Positions 1 through 10,544 of a DNA stretch of 64,000 nt are shown here, in pieces. Origin of the DNA: Diploptera punctata (taxonomy: Eukaryota > Arthropoda > Insecta > Blattodea > Blaberidae); contig JASPKZ010010274.1 in assembly GCA_030220185.1 (NCBI GenBank), forward strand, positions 597,689 to 661,688, written 5' to 3'. A program made the translations under genes and the position numbers. A model generated the notes under the pieces. That model did no database searches and was not told the origin of the DNA. It saw only the letters and a program-made list of their open reading frames with translations. The stretch's first letter is position 1, and each line of letters begins with the position of its first letter.

Positions 1-615
1 TTAAATTTATTTTTAAATTTAACAAAGGCGATTCATTCAAATCAAGTTGAGAATTATTTAACAGTTACTTATTTTAATCGAGAGGACAAACAATTACATT
101 AGTGCATCTGCTGCCATAATACCGTAAGAACAAAATTAACATTAATTGCTTAATTATCGCGAAAGACTTGGCGTTTACTAAATGTTAAGCTTGAACATTC
201 AAAGTTCAATACGTAGGAGTGTAATTTCCTGTGTTTAATGCCATCTAATCTCAAGACAGATTGCGGTACTTACATAGTATTAAACATTTAACATCCAGTC
301 CATTGTTTCTTTAATGAACAAGTACGTTAATATTTTATAGAGCTACTGAGATAGCATTAGGTGGATGTGAATTGGACATTTCAGAGGTCACAAGTTTCAT
401 AATACCACTTTAATAAGAAAATGCCTAATTAATTAATAATATTTGCAACATTAACTCTTTCATTATTATGGATTTGTTATCGTGACATTCCAACTTCTCT
501 AAATAATTTAAAATATGTAAAATAACTAATCTTCCAATTGTATTACACGGGTTCTAAACACGGTCTACTACTTTAAGAGAGATAAAAGTATTGCAAGTAT
601 CTCGGAGTAGAGTGT
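1..615. other. AT-rich stretch, no gene seen
   Basis: No reading frame with recognisable protein similarity, no tRNA-like boxes and no clear terminal repeats. Probably old, unrecognisable repeat or intergenic DNA. Confidence 0.5.
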
Positions 616-619
616 TCTG

Positions 620-790
620 AATGACTGCGAGGAGTAGGACATGTGGTACGAATAAGGAATGAAAAATAGTCCCAGAAGCTTCTTGTAAGAAAACCAAAGG
701 TCCAGAACATATGGGAAAGTGGGAGAAAAATATAAAATATGATTTGAAGGAATGATTAGAAAGTATTGAGTCAGGTTAGAGTTATATGGA
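620..790 (+). repeat. Degraded RTE-like LINE 3' tail
   Basis: The order of blocks matches the 3' end of the LINE at 52721-55462: a GGACATGTGG block, AGAAGCTTCTTGTA, a GTGGGAG block, then TATGATTTGA. Substitutions and small gaps are frequent, so this is an old copy. It encodes the remains of the WAGHV...RMRWE C-terminal region. Confidence 0.6.
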
Positions 791-869
791 TACTTATGTT
801 TACCCGACAATGAACCACCGAACTCGATGCTACAAATGGTGGTTTTCTAATTATATATTTAATTATTTA

Positions 870-1015
870 TTTATTATTTACTTATTTAGCCTGGTAGATT
901 TAAGGACACGTGACCTACTCTTCCACTCCAGGACTAACATAATTACGTTGCATTTCAAATTCAATAACCACAATAATAATAATAATAATTATTATAATAT
1001 TTTTATTATAATTAT
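870..1015 (-). repeat. CR1/L2-like LINE 3' end remnant
   Basis: Reading the minus strand gives a GGAGTGGAAGAG block, an imperfect GGTC-ACGTG-TCC hairpin, CTTAAATCTACCAGG and then A/T-rich tail. This is the same order as the better copies at 26660-26705 and 56350-56400. Strongly diverged. Confidence 0.5.
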
Positions 1016-1149
1016 TATTATTACTTACTTCTACACAATGCCATTAATACGGAATATTGTTCTAATTCTTGTGCTATTTATATTGCCTCACAGTTTATAA
1101 TATCTTAATATGTGCCTACCTGTAAAATTTAGAAATGGATCCTTGAATA

Positions 1150-1222
1150 ATTTTCACGCATGCTGGTTCGGCCGCGGTGGACTAGTGGTTATGCTCCTTT
1201 CCTCTGGTCCCAAGGGTCGCGG
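1150..1222 (+). repeat. tRNA-like head of a SINE, truncated in its B box
   Basis: A tRNA-like head with an A-box-like segment (GGACTAGTGGTTATGCTCC) and a B-box-like GCGGGTTAACCC, after which the sequence passes directly into a LINE RT remnant. It cannot be an intact tRNA: the T-arm is broken and no acceptor stem closes it. Best read as a SINE 5' fragment. Confidence 0.5.
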
Positions 1223-1599
1223 GTTAACCCAAATAACTACAGAGGTATAAAAAGCCTTTTGGGAACATGTAGTAAAATCTATGCTAAAATATTATCTAGA
1301 AGAATCGGAAAGATAACTAATTAAATTATTTCAGAAGAACAACATGGGTTAAGAAACGGCCGCTCTACTATTGACTATATTTTTTTTCACTTCAACAGTT
1401 GATAGAAAAATAAGAGAATTTAACCTTCAGACACATATATTGTTTATCGACTATGAGAAGGCTTTTGATAAAATTATGCGCCATAAATTATGAGATATAT
1501 TAACAAATAAATAATATCCACCTCATCTAATTAAAGCAATAAAAAGTTTATACAAAAATACAAAAATTCGTATCGATAAAGGAAATGGTCCTGGCGAAA

Positions 1600-1602
<3 letters not shown>

Positions 1603-1669
<67 letters not shown>

Positions 1670-2250
1670 GTTTATTTATTCTGCCAGAGTTAAGGCCATA
1701 AGGACTTTTCTTCTACTCAACCAGCACAAATACAAATAAATATTTGACAAATATAGATATACACTATAGGCCCTACTAATTATCCATCCATCTATAGTAA
1801 TTCTGCCCGAGGGGAGGTCTTTCACTGCAATAATAGAATTTTCATGCTATGCTTTGCAGCTTACTAGGGAATTGTAGGAGTGGGTAGCTTCCCGTTGCTT
1901 TCCACACCGGTGAAGGACGATGATGATAATGATAAGGAGGATGATGATGGTAATGGCCGTATAATTTCGGGGACCCTTTGGGCCTTAAAGGTTTCCTGAC
2001 ATTTGTCTTACAGGTGAAGAAAAACCCCGATAAAAACCTCACCCAGAAAAACTGTCCCAACAGGGGATCAAACCTGGGCCCGCTGCGAGACAAGGCAGCA
2101 CGCTATCTCGAGTCCACAACGGTGGACCTACTAATTATAAAGTGTAAAAATATATTATATTAAATATTGCAATGTAAATTTCATGTACAAACAACATTTT
2201 ATACAATAATAACAGTAACAATGCTGATGATGATGATGATGATAATAATA

Positions 2251-2283
<33 letters not shown>

Positions 2284-2292
2284 TAAATACTT
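1603..2292 (-). mobile_element. CR1/L2-like LINE 3' tail, interrupted by a SINE
   Basis: The minus strand carries the conserved 3' end (CTGGCAG...GGCC-nnnn-GGCC type hairpin) next to an (AAT)n tract at 1603-1669. It matches 43883-44130 closely on both sides of an inserted SINE at 1784-2126, including TGTACAAACAACATTTTATA and a second internal AAT/GAT tract at 2222-2282. No coding part remains. It is inserted into the older RT remnant. Confidence 0.75.
1784..2126 (-). mobile_element. SINE-A (tRNA-derived SINE), full length
   Basis: Minus-strand reading starts TCCACCGTTGTGGACTCGAG, has an A-box-like AGCGTGCTGCC and a B box close to GGTTTGATCCC, then a conserved body (CACCTGTAAGACAAATG; CACCGGTGTGGAAAGCAACG), and ends in an ATGGATGGAT tail. 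It is flanked by the 12 bp duplication CCTACTAATTAT at 1772-1783 and 2127-2138. The same unit occurs at 7375, 8082 and 42697, with partial copies elsewhere. The name SINE-A is mine. It would have been transcribed by Pol III and moved by a LINE. Confidence 0.88.
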
Positions 2293-2610
2293 ACGTAGAA
2301 ATCAACAATGGACTTCGACAAGGATGCCCTCTATCGCCAATACATTTTAATATATCATTAGTACATGTCAAAACCTTTTAGAATAACATTTTATGATAAA
2401 AGGTATCAAAATGGACTGTCTTTTATTCGCAGGTGACCAAATCATTGTAGCTTCCTGGAAAATCAACTAGAAAATTCATTTTATAAATTATGGACACCAC
2501 TAAACGATTATAATTTAAAGATATCAACAGAGAAATCAATGGCATTTATTGGAACTCAGCATAAAAGGACCAAAATTGTAATTGCAGCAAACTTCATTGA
2601 ATAAGTAACT

Positions 2611-2940
2611 AAGTAACCAACTAACTAACTGGCACAATCGAACCCGTAGGTTTATGGCCGCGAGGACATAAGCTCTCCATAGATCCCTATCCTGTGCCAA
2701 TGTTTTCCAATCATCCCCTGTATAATCTACTTCCCTCAAACCATAGTAAATGGTATTCTCCCACCTCATTCATGGTCTACCAACTGGATGTTTTCCCTCT
2801 GGTTTTCCTACAAGAAGCTTCCATGCATGTCTTTCGTTCCCCATTCGTGCCACATGTCCTGCCCATCGCAGTATACGAGACTTAACAGTTCTCATTATAT
2901 TTGGCTTCCTATAAAGACTATGTGGTTCATTGTTAGGTCG
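2611..2940 (-). mobile_element. RTE-like LINE 3' tail with 14 bp TSD
   Basis: Reverse complement of the 3' end of the LINE at 52721-55462, from the GAACAGTTAAGTCTCGTA block to the terminal GTTCGATTGTGCCAGT block. It encodes remains of WAGHVARM and DRDLWRAYV. Flanks are TTGAATAAGTAACT (2597-2610) and TTGAACAAGTAACT (2941-2954), 13 of 14 identical, so the insertion is clearly bounded. It landed inside the RT remnant. Confidence 0.85.
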
Positions 2941-3299
2941 TTGAACAAGTAACTTGTTTCAATTAACTGCGATGCATGATATCGTACCTATACATGGAGA
3001 AGAAATTAGGGGAATTTCAACAGATATGTGGTACAATAAAAACATATTTGAGATATAAGACCACAAGGGAAACTCAAATAAAATTTTACAAACAGTAGTC
3101 GTTCCAACGTTATCATATGGGTCTGAGACTTGACCTTTAACGATCTCTGATAAACATTTGAAATGCATCTTCAATAGTAACAGTTGAATCCATATTTTAA
3201 AGTCATTTACATCTTGTTTTCCAAACTCCAAAAATGATGACAGGGACTCCCGAGTTTAGAGTGCGCGAGCTATAGTTCCCGCTCGGTAGAGGACTGGTA

Positions 3300-3490
3300 T
3301 ATCTCCGGAATATTTTTCTGCAAGAGAGTTGTATCTTTTTATTGACTATTTAACTCATGTCGCAAATGATAGTCAATGACCAACCACGTTCCAATGAATT
3401 CTGTTTTACACCAATGAGAGTCGTGTTTCACCTCGCTCTTTATCGATTTCCCTTTATCAGCTCCTGATTTTGTGATAAATAAAGCTCCTC
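3300..3490 (+). repeat. Interspersed repeat, partner of 17700-17890
   Basis: Shares an ordered set of words with the reverse complement of 17700-17890: TTGACTATTTAAC, AGTCAATGACCAA, CAATGAATT, ACCAAT, TTTTATCA-like blocks. Family unknown; no terminal inverted repeats or coding potential recognised. Confidence 0.55.
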
Positions 3491-5270
3491 CTTTTTTTAA
3501 TATTCTGAACAGGTTATACCATTATTTTTCTCCAACAACTGATTGAATATAGCAACTAATGAATAGATTTAGTGATTTTACTGAGTTGTTTATTCAAAAT
3601 ATAAATGATTAACCTGTAATGTTGATTATAATAGTTTGATGTGTTTCATTATTTATCCACTAGAGTGCATTCTTACAATATTGCGATCCTATTTGGCAAT
3701 ACATAATATGATCGAGTTGCAGTGAATATACATAACCTCACATTTCTAATTTGTTTTCAAACATCGCCGTTTACATTAACTATATAAATATTTTAAAACA
3801 CCGGTAACTATATTCAAGTAATTATATTTTAGTAAAGAACTTAATTATATTCGTTAAATAGTCCTAACAAATGTCATTCTTTATTTCCAAATTCTCTAGA
3901 TAAATTGAGTCCTCACTTCGTGAGTCGTGAATTTATCGATAATTTGGAAATCAGTCGTGGCATTACTTACGAAAAATCGTCACCGTTCGACCAATTTATA
4001 TATTATATTCTGACTTATCGCATTTGAGATGTCTGGAATGGGCACCCCTTCCGACAGCTCTGCCATTGCCGCCTAGTTCTCGTAGTATAATTTGAACACA
4101 CTCTACTACAAACTCGGTAAATATGTTGACGCGGATAGCGGTCGCGTAGGATTGAGATGGAATATCTTTAAATTAACTTCCCAGATGTTTACAACTTTTC
4201 CAATTTCCTTCATTTATTTAACACTATTTCACTTTATACACAGGAGTATAATTTGATGAAAATAAATTCTCTCTTCACAAATTATTTTATTAACCAGTTC
4301 TTTACACTCGCTGACAGTTTCACTTTGAATATTTTCTTGTCTTCACACTAAGATCATGTTTACTCGTCCTCATGTTGGACACAACTAACCAGTACGACTT
4401 ATACATGCGAGTGCGGAACATTCTGGGTATCAACATCGCTCATTTGCGAGAAGAATGTCATACGGTAACTAAAAAAATGCGGATTTTGAGTTATTGGCAC
4501 TACTTGACAGATAAAACTCAGTTCTATATTATGGACAAACGCGATTGTATGCAATGAGTTGGTATAGTAATTTGATATTTATGACAATTAGAGGCAAAGT
4601 TCTATTGATTTTAAACATTTAAATGCATCTCCTCAAGAACTATGATTTTCTTTATGTCACTCTTCTCGCAAATGAGTGTAATTCTCTCGTACAGAGAGTA
4701 CGAAAGATAATCCCCTAACCGATGTATCTGAAAAATTATTACTCCAGAAAGGATGTCTAGAGAAGTCGTCCATTGACTGCACATCACTCGAACGTATTTC
4801 CTATTGGCTTATAAGGAATCATACCGCTGCCCGCAAAATTCAAAGGCGGAAATCTTAGCAACTCATCACCAATGCGTCATAATGCCGTCGGAAGGTGTTA
4901 ATGAGAATTATCACCATTTTCCTCTTCTTCTTCAGGACAGCAGCCCACGTTGAGCCTCACTATCTTACGGATATAGCTCCTTCTCTATCATGGACGACCT
5001 TCTACCAGTAACAAATGACGATCTTCTTCACATCCTCAACAACACAATTCAACGTCGTGACATCTTGACACCTCTTTTTGACTGCATTATGCTTTTAGGA
5101 ATTGTTTTTATCCATCCCTTGGACGTGCCCGGGCCATCGCATTATATTTGTTTTTATTAAGGTTACAATGTCTTAATGGGCACATACGGTGTTAGTTAAT
5201 GTTAATTTAATAATGTTTCCTTTGTAAGTTCATTGTGCTTGTTAAAGGAAATTTGTCAATGTGCTATATT
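3491..5270. other. No gene recognised
   Basis: AT-rich, with short open frames that look random. It contains an imperfect inverted pair (about 18 of 21 positions) centred on TTCTCGCAAATGAG near 4436-4456 and 4660-4682, perhaps the ends of a small old element. Nothing else assignable. Confidence 0.45.
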
Positions 5271-5276
5271 TGTAAT

Positions 5277-5457
5277 CCACCGCTATGTATCGGGGTAACG
5301 TCGCGTCGTTGCCTCGTACAAAGCGGGCCAGATTCGATCCCCTATCGGGATAAGCTTTCTGGGCGATGTTGTTTTCGGCATTTTTACTCACCTGTAAGAC
5401 AAATGCCCGGAAACTTTAAGGTCGAAATATGCCGCGAACACTTTCTGGCCATCATAA
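5277..5457 (+). repeat. SINE-A, diverged 5' half
   Basis: Begins CCACCGCTATG, keeps a B box near AGATTCGATCCCC and the body motif CACCTGTAAGACAAATGCC, and stops after GGCCATCATAATAATA. The 3' half with the ACCGGTGTGGAAAGC block is missing. Confidence 0.7.
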
Positions 5458-5576
5458 TAATATTATGATATTCATCTTGTTTAATATCAATGAGTGAGAA
5501 AATAGCGTGACTTATCTTAAAATGATTTTTGCCATGCATTTAGCGGGTCCCTCATTCAGGGAGAGCCTCCATTCCT

Positions 5577-6023
5577 TCAAAAATGTATGTATGAGATTCT
5601 GGTTGCGTGAAATATGTAGAATGTGCCTAAAAATGGAGATGTTGAACAAATGTCAGCCGTTGCATGCCAAAACCTACTTTGAATTTCTCTCAGAGAAGTG
5701 TTGTGATGTACGAATGTCGTGTCCAAAAAATTATTTGCTGCTTTTAACTGCAAAGCACTAAAATCTAACGCCAAATATTTCATTTAAGCTACAGGGAAGA
5801 ATAATTTAATACAACTCCTCATTTGGTGGATTGGATAATCCTCACAATCTGCCTTCCGCGCCAGCTCCGTCTTACTCAACTCGCCTCTATTCAAACAGAG
5901 AGTTCATCTGCTTCGCATTATGGGTTGCCATTGCTGGATTTTGAATTCGATTTCTGTGCCTTGCATCTGAAAGCGGCAGATATTTTTTTGGATACGCCTT
6001 GGTACATTATAACGCTTCTGTGA
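5577..6023. repeat. Inverted pair of related protein-like segments
   Basis: Minus-strand frame 5577-5783 and plus-strand frame 5823-6023 share LDFSALQLKAANNFLDT versus FDFCALHLKAADIFLDT, and the following nucleotides also align (GTACAT..AACACTTCT versus GTACAT..AACGCTTCT). The two copies point in opposite directions, about 150 bp apart. I do not recognise the protein. The arrangement suggests a fold-back element or two oppositely inserted copies of an unknown repeat. Confidence 0.5.
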
Positions 6024-6087
6024 GAGCAATTTCAAGATACATTTCGGCATTCAATAAGAGAAATATAATATATGAAAATAAAATTAT

Positions 6088-6283
6088 GTCATCATCATCA
6101 TGAACAAATTCGTTTTAGGCCATGTGGCCTGTACGGTAAACCTAGCGAAGATGGTCTTGATCTTTCCACCGATGTTTTGGTCTTCCTTGGTCCCTATGTC
6201 CAGTTGGGGTATATTGGAATGCCAATTTTGGAAGTCTATTTCTTGCCATTCTTCTCAGATGATTTTTCCATTCTTGTTGGTAA
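6088..6283 (-). repeat. 3' tail of the 50087-type LINE
   Basis: Near-identical reverse complement of 51030-51224: the CATCATCATCATGAACAAATTCG end, CCATGTGGCCTGTACGGTAAACC, and the coding part for RNRLPKLAFQYTP ending near GATTTTTCCATTCTTG. High similarity suggests a fairly recent copy of the same family. 5' truncated. Confidence 0.85.
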
Positions 6284-6294
6284 AAATATGTAAG

Positions 6295-6655
6295 ACTTCA
6301 AAAGCCCCTAGTTATTGTTTTTATACAAGGCTATCAACCCGGGAGACGTAAGTTGAAACTGTTTATAGGTGGGTACCTCTTGGCAGGGGGTGGGTACTAG
6401 TAATACTTAATGGCTAAGTTCTGCCACGGATCCAGTATCTCGGGATATAAATAAAGCCCCTGCCTAGCGATACAGGTGAAGACTATAACGGTAAACGAGG
6501 ATACAAGAGAACACGCGATCACCAAGGCTCGAAGAGCGGATGTTTGGGGATAATATATAGAGGAAGTGGAACAGAAGCTCAAATATGCCAGCCCCATCGC
6601 TATTCTTACCTTACGTAGCGCTCATAACGCTGCCAGAGGACACTTCAGTTACTGA
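6295..6655. other. No gene recognised
   Basis: Unassigned sequence between a LINE tail and a tRNA-like SINE remnant. Short open frames only. Confidence 0.4.
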
Positions 6656-6659
6656 AAAT

Positions 6660-6840
6660 TTAACATTCACACCGGACTGAGATGGTGTGACTAATTTTAA
6701 TCCGGAACAGGCCTAAATGCCTAAACCTTGATGTCGATGATGGTGATTATGAAGACAATTTAACACCTGAACCGGGATTTGAACCCAAGACCTCTAACTC
6801 TATACGTTAGAGCTGTACCGTCTTCGCTCTCCAGGTTTTC
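6660..6840 (-). repeat. tRNA-derived SINE remnant
   Basis: The minus strand reads GGAGAGCGAAGACGGTACAG, then TTAGAGGTCTTGGGTTCAAATCCCGG, i.e. a good Pol III B box (GGTTCAAATCC). The tRNA-like part lies about 6755-6835, with a non-tRNA body continuing to lower coordinates. It could be a separate SINE family. Confidence 0.5.
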
Positions 6841-6922
6841 AGTGCAATCATTAATTTTCCTTTCTTTAAATACATTTATCTATGATAAGAGGTATCAAGA
6901 CATCGAGTGTAAGGAGGATGGT

Positions 6923-7039
6923 ATTACACTCTATCCGAATTCAGCACAAGAAAATGCTCCGATTACACTCTATCCGAATTCAGCACAAGAAAATGCTCCG
7001 ATTACACTCTATCCGAATTCAGCACAAGAAAATGCTCCG
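6923..7039. repeat. 3 x 39 bp perfect tandem repeat
   Basis: Three identical 39 bp units starting ATTACACTCTATCCGAATTC at 6923, 6962 and 7001. 39 is divisible by three, so an open frame (6779-7054, plus) repeats the 13-residue unit ITLYPNSAQENAP three times. No similarity recognised, and the surrounding frame is not convincing as a gene. Recent local duplication is likely because no unit has diverged. Confidence 0.9.
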
Positions 7040-7374
7040 ATATTAATTTTATAGGGAGCTGGGTGAGATCCAAGATCAGACTGAATACTATGGTTGAAAA
7101 TAAATCTCCAAATCATGGCCGTCCGAGATCGTGCGTTGTCAGCTTGTGGGTAGTTGCCGTCTCAACTCGACTATCGAGGTGCATTTTAATTACGGTATTT
7201 CCCTTTAAGTACTTAAAACAACATTTTTGTTTGTCTTTTTTTTGGAATTTTTTAATGTTAATTTTAATCAAAATGTTGATGTTGAACTACAAATTTTAAG
7301 AGATATTTTTAGACAAAAGGTGATTTCGATAGTAGCATTTTTTATTTTTATTATATAATTTTATCATGTAGCAT

Positions 7375-7685
7375 TCTACCGCTGTGGACTCGAGGTAGCG
7401 TGCTGCCTTGTCACGCAACGGGCCCGGGTTCGATCACCGGTCAGGCAGTTTTCCTGGGTGAGGTTTGTATGGGGTTTTTTCCTCACCTGTAAGACAAATG
7501 CCAGGAAAACTTTAAGGACCAAACGGTCCCCGAAATCATATGGCCATCATCATCATCCTTCACCGGTGTGGAAAGCAACGGGAAGCTACCACACCTACAA
7601 TTCCCTAGTAAAGCTGCAAAGCATAGAATGAAAATGCTATGATTGCAGTGAAGGACCTTCCTTCGGGCAGAATTACCATGGATGG
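7375..7685 (+). mobile_element. SINE-A, near full length
   Basis: Runs from ACCGCTGTGGACTCGAGGTA through B box GGGTTCGATCA, the CACCTGTAAGACAAATGCC body, ACCGGTGTGGAAAGCAACGG and the ATGGATGGAT end. Possible degenerate TSD: ATCATGTAGCA (7363-7373) and ATCATCTAGCA (7686-7696), 10 of 11. Confidence 0.88.
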
Positions 7686-7689
7686 ATCA

Positions 7690-8070
7690 TCTAGCAAAAC
7701 CATTTTACATTGCTACAAAATAAAAAAATAAGGGGAAATGTAATAGGAGTTAAGTTCTTATCATCTACCTTAAACGTTTATAACAGAAGTTATTATATTT
7801 GAAGACGATTGTTTTTTAAGGTACAAAAATTATTACAAAACAATTTTTATAATTAAAATTATTTTAACCTCAACGGTGTTCAAACGTGAATATTAAAAGT
7901 GTAGATCTACCATAAAGTAGATTTAAGAGTTTACATTTCTTTCTGTGACCTTTATGTATTAAAATGAATGTGAGTCAGTCTGTCTGTTTGTTCGTTTGTG
8001 TGTCTATCTTTAATGAACTGAACAACTACTTGACCGACTTGAATTGGATTTTTACTATCATTTAGGCAAT
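7690..8070. other. Old repeat, no gene
   Basis: Unassigned AT-rich DNA. From about 7970 it has a low-complexity TCTGTCTGTTTGTTCGTTTG stretch, followed by a GACTTGAATTGGA segment of a type common at the start of old insect repeats. The partner segment may be 8443-8760, on the far side of the SINE, which ends CCCGGGCAACACCAGGTAATC. Family not identified. Confidence 0.35.
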
Positions 8071-8081
8071 GTTTCTGTGAT

Positions 8082-8431
8082 CCATTCATAGTAATTCTGC
8101 CCGAAGGCAGGTCCTTCACTGCAATCATAGCATTTTAATGCTATGCTCGTAGCTTTACTAGGGCATTGTGTAGGTGTGGTAGCTTCCCGTTGCTTTCCAC
8201 ACCGGTGAAGGATGATGATGATAATGATAATGGTAAGGATGATAATGATAAGGATGATGGCCATGTGATTTTGGGGACCGTTTGGGCCTTAAAGTTTTCC
8301 TGACATTTGTCTTACAGGTGAGGAAAAACCCTGATAAAAACCTCACCCAGAAAAACTGCCCCGACCGGGGATCGAACCCGGGACCGCTGCGTGACAAGGC
8401 AGCACGCTACCTCAACACCACAGCGGTGGAC
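8082..8431 (-). mobile_element. SINE-A, full length
   Basis: Reverse orientation: ATCCATTCATAG end, CACACCGGTGAAGGATGATG, CATTTGTCTTACAGGTGAGG, B-box complement GGATCGAACCC, then CACAGCGGTGGA. Flanks are GTTTCTGTGAT (8071-8081) and GTTTCTGGGAT (8432-8442), 10 of 11 identical, which fits a TSD. The A and B box regions look intact. Confidence 0.88.
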
Positions 8432-8442
8432 GTTTCTGGGAT

Positions 8443-9110
8443 AATTAGCGTAAATAACATATTATTACAGTACGTACTCTAGGGCCGGAGCTAAAAGAAA
8501 GGCATCAGGTGCACTAGAAAATAGTAGCTTTTTGGATGCTTAAATGGTTTATGCTGCCTAAACCATAATATATACACTTAATTATAGTACACAGAATCCA
8601 ATATCTCAAAAACATTATATAAACCAGTCCGAGACAATATACACGTTGTCTATCCTATACGGATAACTCACAATAATCGTTTTTCTTTTTCAGCTCATTG
8701 ATGTTAAGAAGATCGGAATAAGTAGATTCCCGGGCAACACCAGGTAATCAACAAGGGTATCTAAAAATAATTACGATATAAATGTATAATTATTTTTATT
8801 TTTAATTATTCAACTAAATATAAAAAATATTTTTTATACGTTTCGCTAATAACTAAATATTTATTTTTTTACCTTAGTTTTCCCTTCGATGTTTAAGTTG
8901 CTATAACTCTTCCAGACCATATAGGGCCACGACCCGGCTTAAACTCTGGATCGCACATGTATTGTTTGAACCATACATGGACATGGAGGACCTCCCAGCT
9001 TGAGTATTCAGTTCAATCCTAGTGCCACTTCCCACACAAAAAAATTATAGCAATCCACACAAACCACTCGTAGAATCATGCTAAATAAGATTAATATGAC
9101 AGGGTGATTA
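8443..9110. other. No gene recognised
   Basis: Probably the continuation of the repeat interrupted by the SINE at 8082-8431, ending near 8750 with CCCGGGCAACACCAGG. The rest is AT-rich and unassigned. Confidence 0.35.
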
Positions 9111-9114
9111 TTAA

Positions 9115-9275
9115 TACCATGAAATGATGAGGGTCTATTTGTACTTTACAGTTTCCCGAAATATTTCTCACAGATGAAAAAAAAAACCAAAAGAAACTCA
9201 CTCAGCAAACTTTTGCCGAAAGATCAGCGAATCGCCCTTTGTGCGATTGGCGTTAGACACCACAGTGGTGAACAG
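9115..9275 (-). repeat. SINE-A, heavily diverged 5' half
   Basis: Retains the order CTCACAGATGA, AAACTCACTCAG, AACTTTTGCCGAAAGATCAG and CACCACAGTGGTG seen in reversed SINE-A copies. The A and B boxes are damaged. Confidence 0.55.
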
Positions 9276-9544
9276 CCAAATAAACTTGTGAATTAAAAAA
9301 TGAAAATATGAGCATGAAGAACACTTATGAAAGATCATATCGAAAACAAGCAAAGTGAATTTGTGTTCCTCATATAATGAGAAATAAATTAACTTATATT
9401 GCATCAGAGATGATAAAAAGGGTCTGGAGTATTTAAAATGTTCTTAAGTAATCATTTGATGTGACGTTTACATGATAAAAATCGATATTCCTTATTCACT
9501 AAATAAGAAAAATAAAATTTTCTTGCATAACATCCTCATCTCAT

Positions 9545-9722
9545 GTCACAAGGGGAAATGAAATGAAAACAAAATGAATGAGATGTGTGTGAAGAAATGG
9601 TGGAATGAAATTTGTGGCAGGAGAACACGGAAAAAAACACCGATGAACTCCTGCCTAGACTTCGTTTTGTCAATCACGAAACCCACATGTGGTACCGATA
9701 CCCGAATTCGAAGCGAGCGTTG
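9545..9722 (-). repeat. SINE-B remnant
   Basis: The minus strand aligns with 45070-45330: CTAGGCAGGAGTTCATCGG, CCGTGTTCTCCTGCCACAAA, CACCATTTCTTC and CATTTCATTTCCCC. An old copy of the family at 45055 and 45570 (SINE-B is my label). Confidence 0.6.
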
Positions 9723-9724
9723 TT

Positions 9725-10535
9725 AAATTACAAACCATGGAATTTAAATTCGAAGTCAATTTTTAAAAAATTATAATAATCATTATTATTAATATTACAT
9801 GATTAATTGGTTAATTAGCATTAATTAATTAAAATAAGTCAAGTTTATAACAAATGTAATTTGATTATAATCCCATAATGCTTGGTCAAAGAGAAAAGGT
9901 ATCTTAAGTTAGCTTTAGTGATATAACGTGTAACTTCTAAACACTGTAAAACTTAAGCAGCCTACATTAATAAAACTGCTCAGTCAACCGCTTATAATCT
10001 ATATGTTAGCACTTATCAATTAACCTTTCTGAACGCGAAACTTGTTTTCTTAAAATATACTCGCTTCTTTCGTGAAGTTGGATTGATACTGATTGGACCT
10101 TCAGACGTTATACGCTCTACGGCATGAAAATCAGTCATGTAAAGGTTATGCAGTCTTGCATAAATCATAAAGTAATATTAGGAAGTAAGTAAGTTACGAA
10201 TTTTAAATCATAAAGTATTTTAACTACAACTAGGTTTCATGTAATTAATAAGTCTAAATTATACAAATATACATTTGCTTTCATAAATATTTCTAATGAT
10301 TAATTTCGATTTAAATCTAGATTCTTCTAGAATTTGTAAAGATCACGTTGCTAAAATCACGTCAAATTTCAAATGTGAGAATCATTTAACAAATTGAACA
10401 GCAAATGACTGAAGTATATTAATGCCTAAAGTTAGGAAGGTTTGTTATAACCCAAATTTTATAGCCTTTATTAAAAATTAATTTTTCCCCTATAAATATT
10501 TGGTTATAATTATTAGGGTTTTTAGACAGTTTATT
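9725..10535. other. AT-rich, no gene seen
   Basis: Very AT-rich; no recognisable domains, SINE boxes or terminal repeats. Confidence 0.45.
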
Positions 10536-10544
10536 TAATAAAAA

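Larger units (their letters stand above)
1223..3240 (+). pseudogene. Degenerate LINE reverse transcriptase, interrupted twice
   Basis: Conceptual translation shows, in order, NNYRGI, an SEEQHGLRNGRSTIDYI block, LFIDYEKAFD, NGLRQGCPLSP, an LLFAGDQII active-site block and VVVPTLSYGSET. These are successive RT palm, thumb and post-RT landmarks of APE-type LINEs, closest in style to the copy at 50087-51224. The active site reads AGD where ADD is expected, and there are many stops and frameshifts. The remnant is split by a reversed CR1/L2-like tail (about 1603-2292) and by a reversed RTE-like tail (2611-2940). Joining across 2611-2940 restores an IEQVT motif, which confirms that this was one element. 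Exact outer ends are unclear. Confidence 0.75.

Noticed and set aside
6923..7039. CRISPR-like array
   Set aside because: Three head-to-tail 39 bp copies without spacers, in an animal-type genome. It is a tandem repeat.
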